Source of the DNA: Proteus sp. FME41 | GTDB lineage: Bacteria; Pseudomonadota; Gammaproteobacteria; Enterobacterales; Enterobacteriaceae | Assembly: GCF_014897315.1 (NCBI RefSeq) | Contig: NZ_JABUYL010000012.1 | Span: forward strand, 1-64,000 | Reading direction: 5' to 3' | Length of the DNA stretch: 64,000 bases | In this document: one piece after another, positions 48,211 to 57,666 of the stretch | Numbering within the stretch: position 1 is the first letter of the stretch | Layout: every line of letters begins with the position of its first letter | Notes under the pieces: generated by a model | Databases searched by the model: none | The model's input: only the letters and a program-made list of their open reading frames with translations | What the model was told of the DNA's origin: nothing | Program-made: the position numbers and the translations under genes

Positions 48211-50721
48211 ATGAAAATTAGCAAAGTATGTATTAGCCTAATTTTATATTTAGGCTATACGGCTTTATCGTATGCAGAAAAAAATGATTTAAATAATCTT
48301 TATTTCGACCCTGATTTTCTTGAATTATCAGGTGAAGATATTATTGATTTATCTTCTTTCGAGAATAACGAGCAATTAGAAGGACACTATTATGTTGATA
48401 TTTATGTTAATACTAACTTAATATTAACTAAAAACATTAAGTTTGAAAAAAACAAAAACAATCAACTTACGCCTTGTTTATCGATACAGGATCTTAACGA
48501 TTTTGGTATAAAAACAATTGAATACCCCAATTTAAATGCTGAAAATAAACACTGTGTAGATTTATCTGTAATACCTGAAGCAAAAAGTGAATTAGAATTT
48601 GATGTACAGAGATTACACTTAAGTATTCCACAAATAGCTTTATCTAAAAATCCGCGAGGTTATATAGATTTAGATAGTGTAGATAACGGAATAACGGCAC
48701 TTTTATTAAATTACAGTTATAGCGGCTCTAAGAATGATGATCGCAAGGATAATCATTCTAATACGACATCACATTATATAAATTTAAGACCCGGATTTAA
48801 TTTTGGACCGTGGCGTTTTCGTAACTATACCACATGGTCAAATACAGATGGGCAATCAGGCAAGTGGGATACAGTTTATACTTATTTATCTAGAAATATT
48901 AATAAGATAAAAAGTCAATTAATGATGGGGGATGGCGTTTCTCAATCAGCTATTTTTGATAGTGTACCATTTAGAGGGGTTCAATTATCAACAGATGATG
49001 ACATGTATCCAGAAAGTCTGAAAGGTTATGCTCCAGTAATAAGAGGAATTGCACGTAGTAATGCTCAAATAACTATCAAACAGAATGGGTATATTATTTA
49101 TCAAGCAGACGTTGCTTCAGGACCATTTGAAATTAATGACTTATACCCAACAGGAAGTAGTGGTGATTTATATGTCACGATTAAAGAATCGAATGGAAGT
49201 GAGCAGCATCAAATCGTTCCTTTTGCATCTTTACCTGTTTTACAACGTGAAGGTTATTTGTCTTACAGTGTGACAGGGGGAGAATACCGCTCCTATGATA
49301 ACAATGTAGACAAAACTAAATTTGGACAATTTACATTAATTTATGGTTTACCTTATGGTGTAACGACTTATGGTGGTAGTCAATTAAGTCAAGATTATCA
49401 ATCTTATTCTATGGGAGCAGGAAAAAATTTAGGTGTTTTTGGTGCCGTTTCTGTCGATATCACCCATGCCAGCTCAACGTTTAATGATGGAGTTAAGCAA
49501 CAAGGGCAGTCTTATCGTTTTAGATATAATAAGAACTTGAATGATATAGGAACAAATATAGCTTTAGCGGGTTATCGTTATTCAACCAGTGGTTTTTATA
49601 GTTTATCCGAAGTATTCGATAGTTTTAGAAATACCAATTATATTCCAGAAGCTGAACGTCGCCGTAATCGTGCTGAAATTACGATTAACCAATATTTAGG
49701 TGAAGGAAATGGCTCTCTGGCGATAGGTTATATAAAAGAAGATTATTGGAATAGTAATAGAAAAACACAATCAGCTACTTTAGGTTATAACAATAGCTGG
49801 CAAGGCGTTAGCTATGGAATGAATTATACCTATAATAAAAATACTAATCGCTACTCTTATGTATCAGGTGAAAAGAGACAAAGTGATAATGAGCATTTAT
49901 TTGCTTTTTCAGTAAGTGTTCCTTTTGATGTCTTTGAAGATACTTTTTATTACAACTTTAATGCTAATAGTAGTAATAAAAATGCAAGTACAGGGAGTGT
50001 AGGAATTTCTGCTTCTCAGCTCAATAATCGATTAAATTGGAGTGCACAACAAGGATTTACCAACCAAGATCAAGGATCTTCTGGAAATATCAATGCATCC
50101 TATAAAGGTCAACTAGGTGATATTACTGGGGGGTATAGCTATAGTAAAGATAACCATAATCTTTATTACGGGGTCAATGGTAGCGTAGTTGCTCACTCTG
50201 GAGGACTAGTCCTTGGACAACAACTGGGTGAAACAGCAGCGATTGTTGATATTCCAAATGCAGGTAATATTACGATATTAAACCAAGCGGGTGTTGAAAC
50301 CAATAATACTGGGTATGCATTAGTGCCTTATGTCACGCCGTATCGTAAAAACACCCTAGAAATAGATACGTCAATATTACCTGAAAATACAGAAATGGAG
50401 CTTACGAGCCAAACGATTTCACCAAGTCGAGGTGCTTTAGTTAAAGCTGATTTTTCTGCTAATGTGGGCTATCGGGTATTAATGACTGTCAATTTTGCAA
50501 ACAATAAACCCGTTCCATTTGGTGCTCAGGCTATATTTGAAAATAAGAATCAACTAAATAGTATTGTTGGTAATGATGGTGAGGTTTATTTATCAGGATT
50601 AGAAGAACGCGGAAACTTTACAATTAAATACAATAATGAAACATGTCATGTTAATTATGATTTATCAGATATCCTCGATTATTTAGGACTCTATAAAACT
50701 ACAGTGACTTGTCAGCAGTAA
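48211..50721 (+). CDS. Outer-membrane fimbrial usher
   Basis: An 836-residue usher that forms the outer-membrane pore and assembly platform. A signal peptide (about 1-22) precedes the N-terminal chaperone-binding domain starting at YFDPDFLEL. The 24-strand barrel includes the plug region (about 260-340, PVIRGIARSNAQITIKQNG). The conserved usher segment LRPGFNFGPWRFRNYTTW lies at about 193-210. The C-terminal domains carry the paired cysteines (ETCHVNYDL and TVTCQQ). Length and layout are normal for the FimD/PapC family. Confidence 0.94.
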   Translation: MKISKVCISLILYLGYTALSYAEKNDLNNLYFDPDFLELSGEDIIDLSSFENNEQLEGHYYVDIYVNTNLILTKNIKFEKNKNNQLTPCLSIQDLNDFGIKTIEYPNLNAENKHCVDLSVIPEAKSELEFDVQRLHLSIPQIALSKNPRGYIDLDSVDNGITALLLNYSYSGSKNDDRKDNHSNTTSHYINLRPGFNFGPWRFRNYTTWSNTDGQSGKWDTVYTYLSRNINKIKSQLMMGDGVSQSAIFDSVPFRGVQLSTDDDMYPESLKGYAPVIRGIARSNAQITIKQNGYIIYQADVASGPFEINDLYPTGSSGDLYVTIKESNGSEQHQIVPFASLPVLQREGYLSYSVTGGEYRSYDNNVDKTKFGQFTLIYGLPYGVTTYGGSQLSQDYQSYSMGAGKNLGVFGAVSVDITHASSTFNDGVKQQGQSYRFRYNKNLNDIGTNIALAGYRYSTSGFYSLSEVFDSFRNTNYIPEAERRRNRAEITINQYLGEGNGSLAIGYIKEDYWNSNRKTQSATLGYNNSWQGVSYGMNYTYNKNTNRYSYVSGEKRQSDNEHLFAFSVSVPFDVFEDTFYYNFNANSSNKNASTGSVGISASQLNNRLNWSAQQGFTNQDQGSSGNINASYKGQLGDITGGYSYSKDNHNLYYGVNGSVVAHSGGLVLGQQLGETAAIVDIPNAGNITILNQAGVETNNTGYALVPYVTPYRKNTLEIDTSILPENTEMELTSQTISPSRGALVKADFSANVGYRVLMTVNFANNKPVPFGAQAIFENKNQLNSIVGNDGEVYLSGLEERGNFTIKYNNETCHVNYDLSDILDYLGLYKTTVTCQQ

Positions 50722-50794
50722 ATTTAATTAAAATATGCTTAGCCCAGTTATTTTTTTAATAGCTGCCGATATTTGCTACGTGTAGGAAAGTAAA

Positions 50795-51316
50795 ATGAAA
50801 AAAGTAATAAGTAAGATTATTTTAATAATGGGAGTAATGATAAGTTTCCCTTCATTGTCTGGTAGCACTGTTAATCTCAATTTTTCTGGAAATATTAAAG
50901 CAGCAACTTGCAATATATCAGGAGGAAGTAATATTAATATTGATTTAAAAGAGATGCCTGCGAATTTATTTAATACAACAAATTCAAGTTCGGTGTGGAA
51001 TGATTTCACAATTAAATTAGTTAATTGTTCACCCACAATAAATCAAGTAAAGCTAACTTTTTCTGGAACAGCCGATAGTGCTGATAGCAATAATTTATAT
51101 AAAAATGAAGGGACTGCAAAAAATATCGCGGTGCAATTACAAAATAAAAATAGCAATGGTCTTATTCCGTTAGGTAATCAAAAATCACTGTATATAGCCG
51201 TTAATGGTCAGTCGTCAGTGAATGTTCCGTTAAGAACCCGTGCATTTAGTAAGCTTGGAAATGCGACACCAGGTACGGTGTCTGCAAAAATCACAGCAAC
51301 CATTGTTTATATGTAA
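50795..51316 (+). CDS. Minor fimbrial subunit
   Basis: A 173-residue pilin-family protein with a signal peptide (about 1-23, ending SLSGS). Cysteines in AATCNISG and VNCSPT match the pilin disulfide, and the C-terminus ends ITATIVYM, the donor-strand pattern. AGGAAAG lies before the ATG. Its position after the usher marks it as a minor or adapter subunit. It is similar in design to the next gene, suggesting a duplication. Confidence 0.85.
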   Translation: MKKVISKIILIMGVMISFPSLSGSTVNLNFSGNIKAATCNISGGSNINIDLKEMPANLFNTTNSSSVWNDFTIKLVNCSPTINQVKLTFSGTADSADSNNLYKNEGTAKNIAVQLQNKNSNGLIPLGNQKSLYIAVNGQSSVNVPLRTRAFSKLGNATPGTVSAKITATIVYM

Positions 51317-51327
51317 GGGGGAAGATT

Positions 51328-51825
51328 ATGTGGAAAATCATACTATTATCTTTATCGTTATTATGTTCTCCTTTAGCAATAGGAAATATTGTTAATATTA
51401 ATGTATATGGTTCTGTCATTGCATCACCTTGTGAATTAGACACAAAAAATTATTTAATTGATCTAAAGAAAATAAATGTCAGAGAGATTAAAGCTAATCA
51501 ACAATCTGACTGGGTAAATTTTTCTATAAAATTAAAGAATTGTCCAATAACAACACGTCAAGCCACAATGACATTAAAAGGAGTAGTTGATCCTAATCAT
51601 TCTGAATATTTTATTAATAATGGCACAGCTAAAAATACAGCATTAAATTTAGCTACACAGAGCAATAAAGTTATTATAAAAAATAATGATAAATTAACTG
51701 CAAATATTAATCAACAAACGCACAATGCTGAATTTCCTTTATCAGCAAGAATTATTGGTTATGGAAGTAATATCACTGTCGGTTCATTTAGAAGCCATCT
51801 TGAATTTACACTTCTTTATAATTAA
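51328..51825 (+). CDS. Minor fimbrial subunit
   Basis: A 165-residue pilin-family protein with a short signal peptide (about 1-19, ending LAIGN). Cysteines in SPCELD and KNCPIT match the conserved pair, and the protein ends in LEFTLLYN, again the penultimate-tyrosine strand. It is 11 bases after the previous pilin gene, shares the TLKG/TFSG and NGTAKN-like blocks with it, and probably serves as an adapter between shaft and tip. Confidence 0.85.
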   Translation: MWKIILLSLSLLCSPLAIGNIVNINVYGSVIASPCELDTKNYLIDLKKINVREIKANQQSDWVNFSIKLKNCPITTRQATMTLKGVVDPNHSEYFINNGTAKNTALNLATQSNKVIIKNNDKLTANINQQTHNAEFPLSARIIGYGSNITVGSFRSHLEFTLLYN

Positions 51826-51847
51826 AGACGAATAAAGAGAATAAGAA

Positions 51848-52141
51848 ATGAGTCACATTTATCCAGCATCAAAAATAATTGGAAAAAAGATAGCTTATTA
51901 TCGAACTATGAATGGACTCACGTTAAGTGAGTTGGCAGAAATAATTGGTATCAGCCAACAACAGCAATCTAGATATGAACGAGGTATTAATAGAGTTAGT
52001 TTGGATAGACTTTATCAATATGCTCGTGCTTTTGATATTTGTTTAAGTCAATTTTTTATTTTAGATGAAGAAGAAAAAAAAGAGATGAAAACTAAAATAA
52101 TAGATAATTTAGGAGATAAATATGCGCCATATAAGCACTAA
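51848..52141 (+). CDS. MrpJ-like fimbria-associated HTH regulator (first copy)
   Basis: A 97-residue XRE-type DNA-binding protein. The helix-turn-helix covers about 25-50 and contains GISQQQQSRYERG (S36-E44), the hallmark motif of the MrpJ paralogues of Proteus, which repress flagellar genes when fimbriae are made. The rest is a short helical tail rich in Glu and Lys. It lies between the minor pilins and the adhesin and overlaps the adhesin start by 20 bases, so it is translated from the fimbrial transcript. Reciprocal control of motility and adhesion is inferred from MrpJ. Confidence 0.88.
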   Translation: MSHIYPASKIIGKKIAYYRTMNGLTLSELAEIIGISQQQQSRYERGINRVSLDRLYQYARAFDICLSQFFILDEEEKKEMKTKIIDNLGDKYAPYKH

Positions 52142-53105
52142 AGCTATTTTTTTATTAGGTGGGGTTTTATTTTATTCTACATATGCTTTTTCCGCCTGTA
52201 TTCAAAATCCGAATTTAAAAAACATTCGAGCTAATATACCTAATAAAGTGTATACACTTCAATATGATGATATGAGGACTGGGTTATTAGAACAATTTAC
52301 AGTTAGCTATAGAACTGGACCCATAACTACTTATTCAGGAAATGATGGAGAATGTGGTAACGCTATAGTTTCAGCAAGTTATACAAATGGATGGATACCC
52401 AATGCAAACAAGATAGCACAGACAAATATTCCAGGCATTGGAATACAGGTCTATTTTAATAAGATAGGCGCTTTAAATACAACGTGGTCTGAAGAGGGAA
52501 CAGGTATTACTAATAAGTATAGATTTCTTGAGCCTTCTTGGACAGTTAGAATAATAAAAACAGGCCGAGTGACTCAGTCAGGAAGTTTGCAATGGGGGGA
52601 GATTGCAAAAGCTGTACAGAATAATACAAAACCTAAAAATAGTACTTGGAATTTAACATCATTATTTATACCGTTAAATGCAATAAAAATAAACTCCTTA
52701 AAATGCAGCACTAAATCAGCAAATTATAATGTTAATTTAGGCACTTGGTACGATACTCAATTTAAAAATATTGGGGATGTCAGTAAAAATGTGGATATTC
52801 CGATTACATTAAGTTGTGCTGCTGGGACAAATATCAAAGCAACAGTAACTAGCAGTGCTGGGTATATAGACGTTAATACGGGAAAATTAAAATTATCAGG
52901 AACAAATCAAGCAACAGGTATTGGAATACAGTTATTAGATAAAAACAACAATCCTATTAAATTAAATACCAAGAATAATTTACAGAATCAAGTCGCATCG
53001 GGTGATTACATTTTTGGTTGGAAAGCACGTTATATAAAAACAGGAAATAAAATAACACCAGGAAGTGCAAACTCAATTGCGACAGTTAATATTTTGTATG
53101 AGTAA
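52122..53105 (+). CDS. Fimbrial tip adhesin
   Basis: A 327-residue two-domain protein. The signal peptide ends at YAFSAC, leaving an N-terminal lectin-like domain (about 25-190) with two early cysteines (C26, and the DGECGN cysteine) and a C-terminal pilin domain (about 195-327) with cysteines in SLKCSTK and LSCAAG and the ending IATVNILYE. This two-domain build and the operon's end position identify a tip adhesin; the receptor is unknown. AGGAG lies before the ATG, inside the end of the upstream regulator gene. The N-terminal domain has no recognisable similarity to FimH or MrpH that I can state. Confidence 0.85.
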   Translation: MRHISTKAIFLLGGVLFYSTYAFSACIQNPNLKNIRANIPNKVYTLQYDDMRTGLLEQFTVSYRTGPITTYSGNDGECGNAIVSASYTNGWIPNANKIAQTNIPGIGIQVYFNKIGALNTTWSEEGTGITNKYRFLEPSWTVRIIKTGRVTQSGSLQWGEIAKAVQNNTKPKNSTWNLTSLFIPLNAIKINSLKCSTKSANYNVNLGTWYDTQFKNIGDVSKNVDIPITLSCAAGTNIKATVTSSAGYIDVNTGKLKLSGTNQATGIGIQLLDKNNNPIKLNTKNNLQNQVASGDYIFGWKARYIKTGNKITPGSANSIATVNILYE

Positions 53106-53154
53106 AGAGTAGGTCTGTTTTTGATATTATTATTTTTATTTTATCGGAGATGTT

Positions 53155-53457
53155 ATGAATAAAGAAATATCAAAATTAGTTGGCGCTAAAATTCGAGAAT
53201 TAAGAAAAACACACAGTATGAGTGGAAGTGAGTTTGGTGCATTGCTGGGAATAAGCCAACAGCATCAATCTCGCTTTGAAAATGGTGAATCTAATATTCA
53301 TGCGGAAAGTATCTATATATTATCTTATCTTTTTGATCTCGATTTAAGTTATTTTTTTGATGAGGTTAAAAAAATAACGGGTGAAGGTAAAATAGATCAT
53401 AAGAAAAATCATTATAAATCGGAGTCTATTATCGCGAGTAGTGATATTTGGCGTTAA
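53155..53457 (+). CDS. MrpJ-like fimbria-associated HTH regulator (second copy)
   Basis: A 100-residue XRE-type regulator. GISQQHQSRFENGES (about 32-46) is a variant of the MrpJ motif, with His and Phe replacing Gln and Tyr. CGGAG-type ribosome-binding sequence precedes the ATG. The tail is basic and differs from the first copy, so the two are divergent paralogues rather than a recent duplication. It closes the operon 49 bases after the adhesin. It may act on the same flagellar or fimbrial targets with different specificity. Confidence 0.85.
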   Translation: MNKEISKLVGAKIRELRKTHSMSGSEFGALLGISQQHQSRFENGESNIHAESIYILSYLFDLDLSYFFDEVKKITGEGKIDHKKNHYKSESIIASSDIWR

Positions 53458-53461
53458 CTCT

Positions 53462-53495
53462 ATAAGATGCCTAGTTCTATTGTTAGGCATCTTAT
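53462..53495. terminator. Fimbrial operon terminator
   Basis: ATAAGATGCCTA (53462-53473) pairs exactly with TAGGCATCTTAT (53484-53495) around a ten-base loop, followed by T-rich sequence. It lies just after the last operon gene and can also serve the convergent DASS gene. Confidence 0.82.
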
Positions 53496-53533
53496 ATTTG
53501 TATTTTATTTAATACTCTATTCTTTTAAAATCT

Positions 53534-55006
53534 TTACCAATAACCTAATACTTTCCACCATAAACTACCTAAGGTTATCCAGACAATAAGATTAACCACA
53601 CTCATCACAAAGCCTGCTTTCCACCATTCGCCCAATGTGGCATAGCCAGAACCGAAAATAATGGGCGCAGTGCCTGTGCCGTAATGTGTCAATGACATCA
53701 TTAATGAAGATGAAAACGCCAAAATAAGCCCTAACAACATTGGTGGTGCACCAAGTGCTAAACCTGCAGCATAAAACGCGGCAAACATCGCGGTAATATG
53801 AGCAGTGGTACTGGCAAAGAAATAGTGAGAATAAACATAAATCAGTACCAGCAATATCATGCCACTGACCCAACTAATCCCCATACTGTCAATACTTGCC
53901 CCCACACTGAGTGACAACCATTTAATTAATCCTAGTTTTCCTAAGAAGGATGCCATCATTACAAGAGCAGAGAACCAAACAACGGTATCCCATGCCCCTT
54001 TATTTTTTAAAATGTCATCCCAATTTAAAACACCCGTACATAATAAAACCGATAGGCCAATAAATGCGGCTGTTGTTGCATTTACACTAAATCCGTCACC
54101 AAATAACAATGCAGGTATACCTGCCCACATAATTAATAATAAGGCAAATACCGTTAAGGTGATTTTTTCAGGTAATGAAATAGGCCCTAATTGTGCTAGA
54201 CGCTCGTTAGCAAAATGAGGTGCATTCGGTGTATGGGTTATTTCAGGTTTATAAAGTAGATAAATAACAATCGGCATCAAGATTAATGAAACGATAGCAG
54301 GTACAAATGCGGCAATTGCCCACATAGACCAACTAAGCTCATGTGTAGGATCTGTTTCACTAATAATTAAACTCACAATAAGTGGATTAGGTGCCGTTGC
54401 TGTAATAAACATGGCTGAAGTAATCGGATTTATATTGTAGTTAACCAAAGAGAGATAACGTCCAATTTTTCCACTTGTACCATCTTCTGCTTTAGAATTA
54501 AAACTGTCTGCAATTGAGCGCATAATAGGGTGAATAATTCCCCCACCTCGTGCCGTATTACTTGGGGTTACGGGGGCGAGTATTGTTTCTGCAATCGCTA
54601 ATGAGTAGGCTATTCCAATTGTTTTTTTACCAAACAAGGAAATAAAGTAATAACCAATTCTGGCACCGAGACCGGTTTTATTTAGGCTCATAGAAACCAT
54701 AATGGAAATACCAATTAACCAGATAAGATCATTGGAAAAACCACTCAAAGCATCGCCGATAGCCGCTTTGGTTGAATTAGGATTAGTGACACCGGTAACA
54801 GCGACTAATGCGATAGCAATAATAGAAACAGCACCGATAGGAAGTGCTTTACCAATAATGGCGGCGATAGTACCAACAAAAAGAGCTAATAAGTGCCAAG
54901 CATTAGGGTCAACGCCTTGTGGTACGGGAATAAGAAACCAGATAATCAGAGTGATAGAGACAGCGATTAATGTTGGTATGGGTCGTAATGGAGTTAATTT
55001 GTTCAT
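53534..55006 (-). CDS. DASS-family dicarboxylate/citrate transporter (CitT/YbhI type)
   Basis: A 490-residue membrane protein of the divalent anion:Na+ symporter family. VTPSNTARGGGIIHPI is the first SNT motif with its family surroundings, and FASTTAHITAMFAAFYAAG with LTHYGTGTAPIIFGSGY give the second half; these resemble E. coli CitT, TtdT and YbhI. About 12 helices. It shares the family but little close sequence with the transporter at 44207, so the two are not a recent duplication. It may exchange a dicarboxylate for another; the substrate is not decided. A LysR gene lies divergently upstream beyond a 520-bp gap. Confidence 0.88.
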   Translation of the reverse strand: MNKLTPLRPIPTLIAVSITLIIWFLIPVPQGVDPNAWHLLALFVGTIAAIIGKALPIGAVSIIAIALVAVTGVTNPNSTKAAIGDALSGFSNDLIWLIGISIMVSMSLNKTGLGARIGYYFISLFGKKTIGIAYSLAIAETILAPVTPSNTARGGGIIHPIMRSIADSFNSKAEDGTSGKIGRYLSLVNYNINPITSAMFITATAPNPLIVSLIISETDPTHELSWSMWAIAAFVPAIVSLILMPIVIYLLYKPEITHTPNAPHFANERLAQLGPISLPEKITLTVFALLLIMWAGIPALLFGDGFSVNATTAAFIGLSVLLCTGVLNWDDILKNKGAWDTVVWFSALVMMASFLGKLGLIKWLSLSVGASIDSMGISWVSGMILLVLIYVYSHYFFASTTAHITAMFAAFYAAGLALGAPPMLLGLILAFSSSLMMSLTHYGTGTAPIIFGSGYATLGEWWKAGFVMSVVNLIVWITLGSLWWKVLGYW

Positions 55007-55526
55007 CAGGTTATTCCATTAGGTTGCAGGTTAAATAAATAATCGGAAGTAAAAATAAAGCTAATAAGTATTTTTATTAAGGATGATCTTATTAACATAT
55101 TATTAAATATTCATTGACTGATGTCATGAAAATAAAATTATTTATTAACTTATTTTTAAAATAAATTTTTTTATGTAACTTAACGTTATTAAAATACAAA
55201 GTGATTATATATCCTTTTGTTTTATAAAATATTTTATTATTGTAAGAGTAAGGTAATAATAAAAACAATTTCAATGATAGGTGGAAATAAAATTTAATTA
55301 TGGTATGTCAATTAATTCAGTATCACATTTATAATATTAAAGTCATTGAGATTTTAGATATTATGTTATTATTCTAGATCGGCTTTATTTTATTAACCTA
55401 TGTGATTATAATGTTATTAACAATAGTTGAATGATGGTAAATAATATTTACAATTATTTTTACCATAATATCAATGCCTGAAACAATTCAGCTAAATATT
55501 GAAGATAACCTAATGGGTGATACACA
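55007..55526. other. 520-bp AT-rich divergent gap, DASS/LysR
   Basis: No credible gene. The minus-strand frame at 55092-55274 is an AT artefact rich in Lys, Asn, Phe and Tyr. An inverted repeat ATGGTAAA (55434-55441) and TTTACCAT (55459-55466) lies about 60 bases before the LysR start and may be a binding site. The length is unusual for a LysR-target pair. Confidence 0.45.
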
Positions 55527-56432
55527 ATGAAGTATGATTTAAATGACCTCTACTATTTTGTGAAAGTCGTTGAGTTTGGTAGTTTTTCTCAAGCGGCTGA
55601 AACATTAGGAATACCTAAATCTAAGCTGAGTCGCCGTATTGCTGATTTAGAACAAAAACTCAATGTCTCTTTGATTTACCGTTCTACACGGCAATTTCAT
55701 GTTACTAAAATCGGGCAAACTTTTTATCAACAATGTAAAAATGTGGTTGCAGAAGCTGAAATTGCTGAAGAGGTCATTTGTTCAGCACAAGGGCACCCAC
55801 ATGGTACAATTAAGCTCTCTTGTCCTGTCGCATTATTACAAATATATATTCAAAATATTTTGGTCGATTTTATGGAAAAATATCCGGATATTCATATTCA
55901 GATATTAGCCATTAATCGGCCAGTTGATGTAATTAGTGAAGGTCTTGATCTTGCTTTACGAGTAAGAGCCTTGCCGCTAGATGATTCGGGGCTAACAATG
56001 AAAATTCTAGGCTATTCTCGACGAGTGTTAGTTGCGAGCCCATTATTATTTCAAGGGCGAGAGATCCCGAGTTCTCCCGAACAACTTGCAGATTACCCTA
56101 TTTTGGCCAATAGCGAACATTCCCAACAATATACGCTTACACTCACTCATGAAGATGGTGCCATTTCTACACAGCATGTGACGCCTAAATTAGCCACAAC
56201 CGATGTTTTGACACTTTATAAAGCCACATTAAAGGGATTGGGAATAACTCGATTACCCTTGAGCGTGGTTGAAACAGAATTACGAGAGGGGACTTTAATT
56301 GAAGTATTACCAAGCTGGCGTTTCCCTAAAGATGTGATCCATGCAGTTTATCCATCGAGAAAGGGGCTATTACCGGCTATTCAAGTATTGCTGGAATATC
56401 TGGCTGATAATATGTCACCAATGAAAGAGTAA
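55527..56432 (+). CDS. LysR-family transcriptional regulator
   Basis: A 301-residue LysR regulator. The winged helix-turn-helix (about 1-60) contains FGSFSQAAETLGIPKSKLSR, and a co-inducer domain follows from about 90, with the typical DLALRVRALPLDDSGL ligand-site region. It resembles the AaeR/DsdC-like large clade whose HTH reads SxAAxxLGxPKSxLSR. It is divergent from the DASS gene and convergent with pirin, so either the transporter or the pirin/isochorismatase pair could be its target. The inverted palindromes at 57412-57514 may be its sites. Confidence 0.88.
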   Translation: MKYDLNDLYYFVKVVEFGSFSQAAETLGIPKSKLSRRIADLEQKLNVSLIYRSTRQFHVTKIGQTFYQQCKNVVAEAEIAEEVICSAQGHPHGTIKLSCPVALLQIYIQNILVDFMEKYPDIHIQILAINRPVDVISEGLDLALRVRALPLDDSGLTMKILGYSRRVLVASPLLFQGREIPSSPEQLADYPILANSEHSQQYTLTLTHEDGAISTQHVTPKLATTDVLTLYKATLKGLGITRLPLSVVETELREGTLIEVLPSWRFPKDVIHAVYPSRKGLLPAIQVLLEYLADNMSPMKE

Positions 56433-56443
56433 TATTGATATAA

Positions 56444-56474
56444 AAACGGCTCCAAATATAAAAGGGAGCCGTTT
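56444..56474. terminator. Bidirectional terminator, LysR/pirin
   Basis: AAACGGCTCC (56444-56453) pairs with GGAGCCGTTT (56465-56474) around an 11-base loop, between convergent genes. Confidence 0.82.
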
Positions 56475-56510
56475 GAATGTTTATTGTTTTATGCTGTATT
56501 GAGGAAAGTA

Positions 56511-57383
56511 TTACTCGTTAGGAATGCGACCAAACTTACCTTGGTTAAAATCATCAATGGCTTGCTTGATTTGTGCTTCGCTATTCATCACAAAAGGGCC
56601 ATAACCCACCACAGGTTCATTAATAGGTTCACCGCTGAGATATAAGACAACCGCATCTTCAATCGCTTCAAGATTAACAGAGCCACCTTCATTATCTAAA
56701 ATGACCAAATCGCCAGCGTGTAATTGGGTTTGATTATCAAGATAAACACTACCATGTAAAACTACTAAGCCAACATAACGATCTTTTTTCGTTGGTAATG
56801 TGGCCGATTTTGCACTCTTTAATTGAATGTCCCATACGTCAACGGGTGAAAAGGTTTTTGCTGCGCCATGTGTGTCGTGATAATCACCGGCAATAATGCG
56901 CATTTGTCCGGCATTATCTGCTAAAGGAAGTACAGGGATCGCGCTTTCTTTTAGCAATTGATAGCCAGCTGGTGCCGATTTAGCCTCAGATGGAAGATTA
57001 ACCCACAATTGCACCATATCTAATACGCCGCCTTCTTTGGTAAATGCATCTGAATGGTATTCTTGATGCAAAATACCTGATGCTGCGGTCATCCATTGAA
57101 CATCACCAGAGCCAATAACGCCGCCTTCACCGGTTGAATCGTGGTGTGCCACTTCGCCTTTATAAACAATAGTCACTGTTTCAAATCCACGGTGAGGGTG
57201 TTCGCCTACACCACGGTTATGGCCTTGAGATGCAGGAAAATCCGTAGGGCCTGCTCGATCTAAAAGTAAAAATGGATTTAAATATTTACCATGGTTGCTA
57301 TAACTAAAAAGTGAGCGAACATGAAAGCCATCACCTACCCAATGTTGACGAGGTGCTTTATAAATACCAATAATTTTTTTCAT
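56511..57383 (-). CDS. Pirin family protein
   Basis: A 290-residue bicupin. The N-terminal cupin has the pirin metal ligands H62 and H64 in GEHPHRGFETVT and H106 and E108 in SGILHQEYH. Bacterial pirins of this kind include quercetinase-like dioxygenases (E. coli YhhW) and stress-linked proteins; no specific substrate can be assigned. It is divergent from the isochorismatase-like hydrolase gene, with a 283-bp gap that holds repeated palindromes, so the two are probably regulated together. Confidence 0.9.
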   Translation of the reverse strand: MKKIIGIYKAPRQHWVGDGFHVRSLFSYSNHGKYLNPFLLLDRAGPTDFPASQGHNRGVGEHPHRGFETVTIVYKGEVAHHDSTGEGGVIGSGDVQWMTAASGILHQEYHSDAFTKEGGVLDMVQLWVNLPSEAKSAPAGYQLLKESAIPVLPLADNAGQMRIIAGDYHDTHGAAKTFSPVDVWDIQLKSAKSATLPTKKDRYVGLVVLHGSVYLDNQTQLHAGDLVILDNEGGSVNLEAIEDAVVLYLSGEPINEPVVGYGPFVMNSEAQIKQAIDDFNQGKFGRIPNE

Positions 57384-57411
57384 AATGATGTTCCTATAAG
57401 ATTTCTATAGG

Positions 57412-57514
57412 TTCTATTTTAGAGGGATTAATCTATTTAAGTAGTGCTAAAAATAGATTTCATTATTCTGAAAATAGAACAATAACAAAATATTTCAGTG
57501 TTCTATTTTTAGAA
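57412..57514. promoter_or_regulatory. Four copies of a TTCTA-N3/4-TAGAA palindrome
   Basis: Copies at 57412-57424 (TTCTA-TTT-TAGAG), 57445-57458 (TGCTA-AAAA-TAGAT), 57466-57479 (TTCTG-AAAA-TAGAA) and 57501-57514 (TTCTA-TTTT-TAGAA). The third and fourth also form a 17-bp inverted repeat with one mismatch. They occupy the pirin/hydrolase divergent gap. Repeated dyads at such spacing indicate cooperative binding of a regulator, possibly the LysR protein encoded at 55527. Confidence 0.7.
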
Positions 57515-57666
57515 TAGTGTTTATCATAATTGACACTACCGCACTTTTAATTAATTGATTATTGTTTATTGAAACGACAGGGAAATAAGATGATAAATAT
57601 TATCTTCTAATATTCCCCTTCAATCTTATTAATAATCAATCTTTATCTATTAAAAGGTATAAATAA

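Noticed and set aside
53859-55022. Plus-strand frames of 106 and 119 codons inside the DASS transporter gene
   Set aside because: Shadows of a well-supported minus-strand membrane protein.
55092-55274. Minus-strand frame of 60 codons in the DASS/LysR gap
   Set aside because: Composition is that of random AT-rich DNA (Lys, Asn, Ile, Phe, Tyr) and there is no start context.
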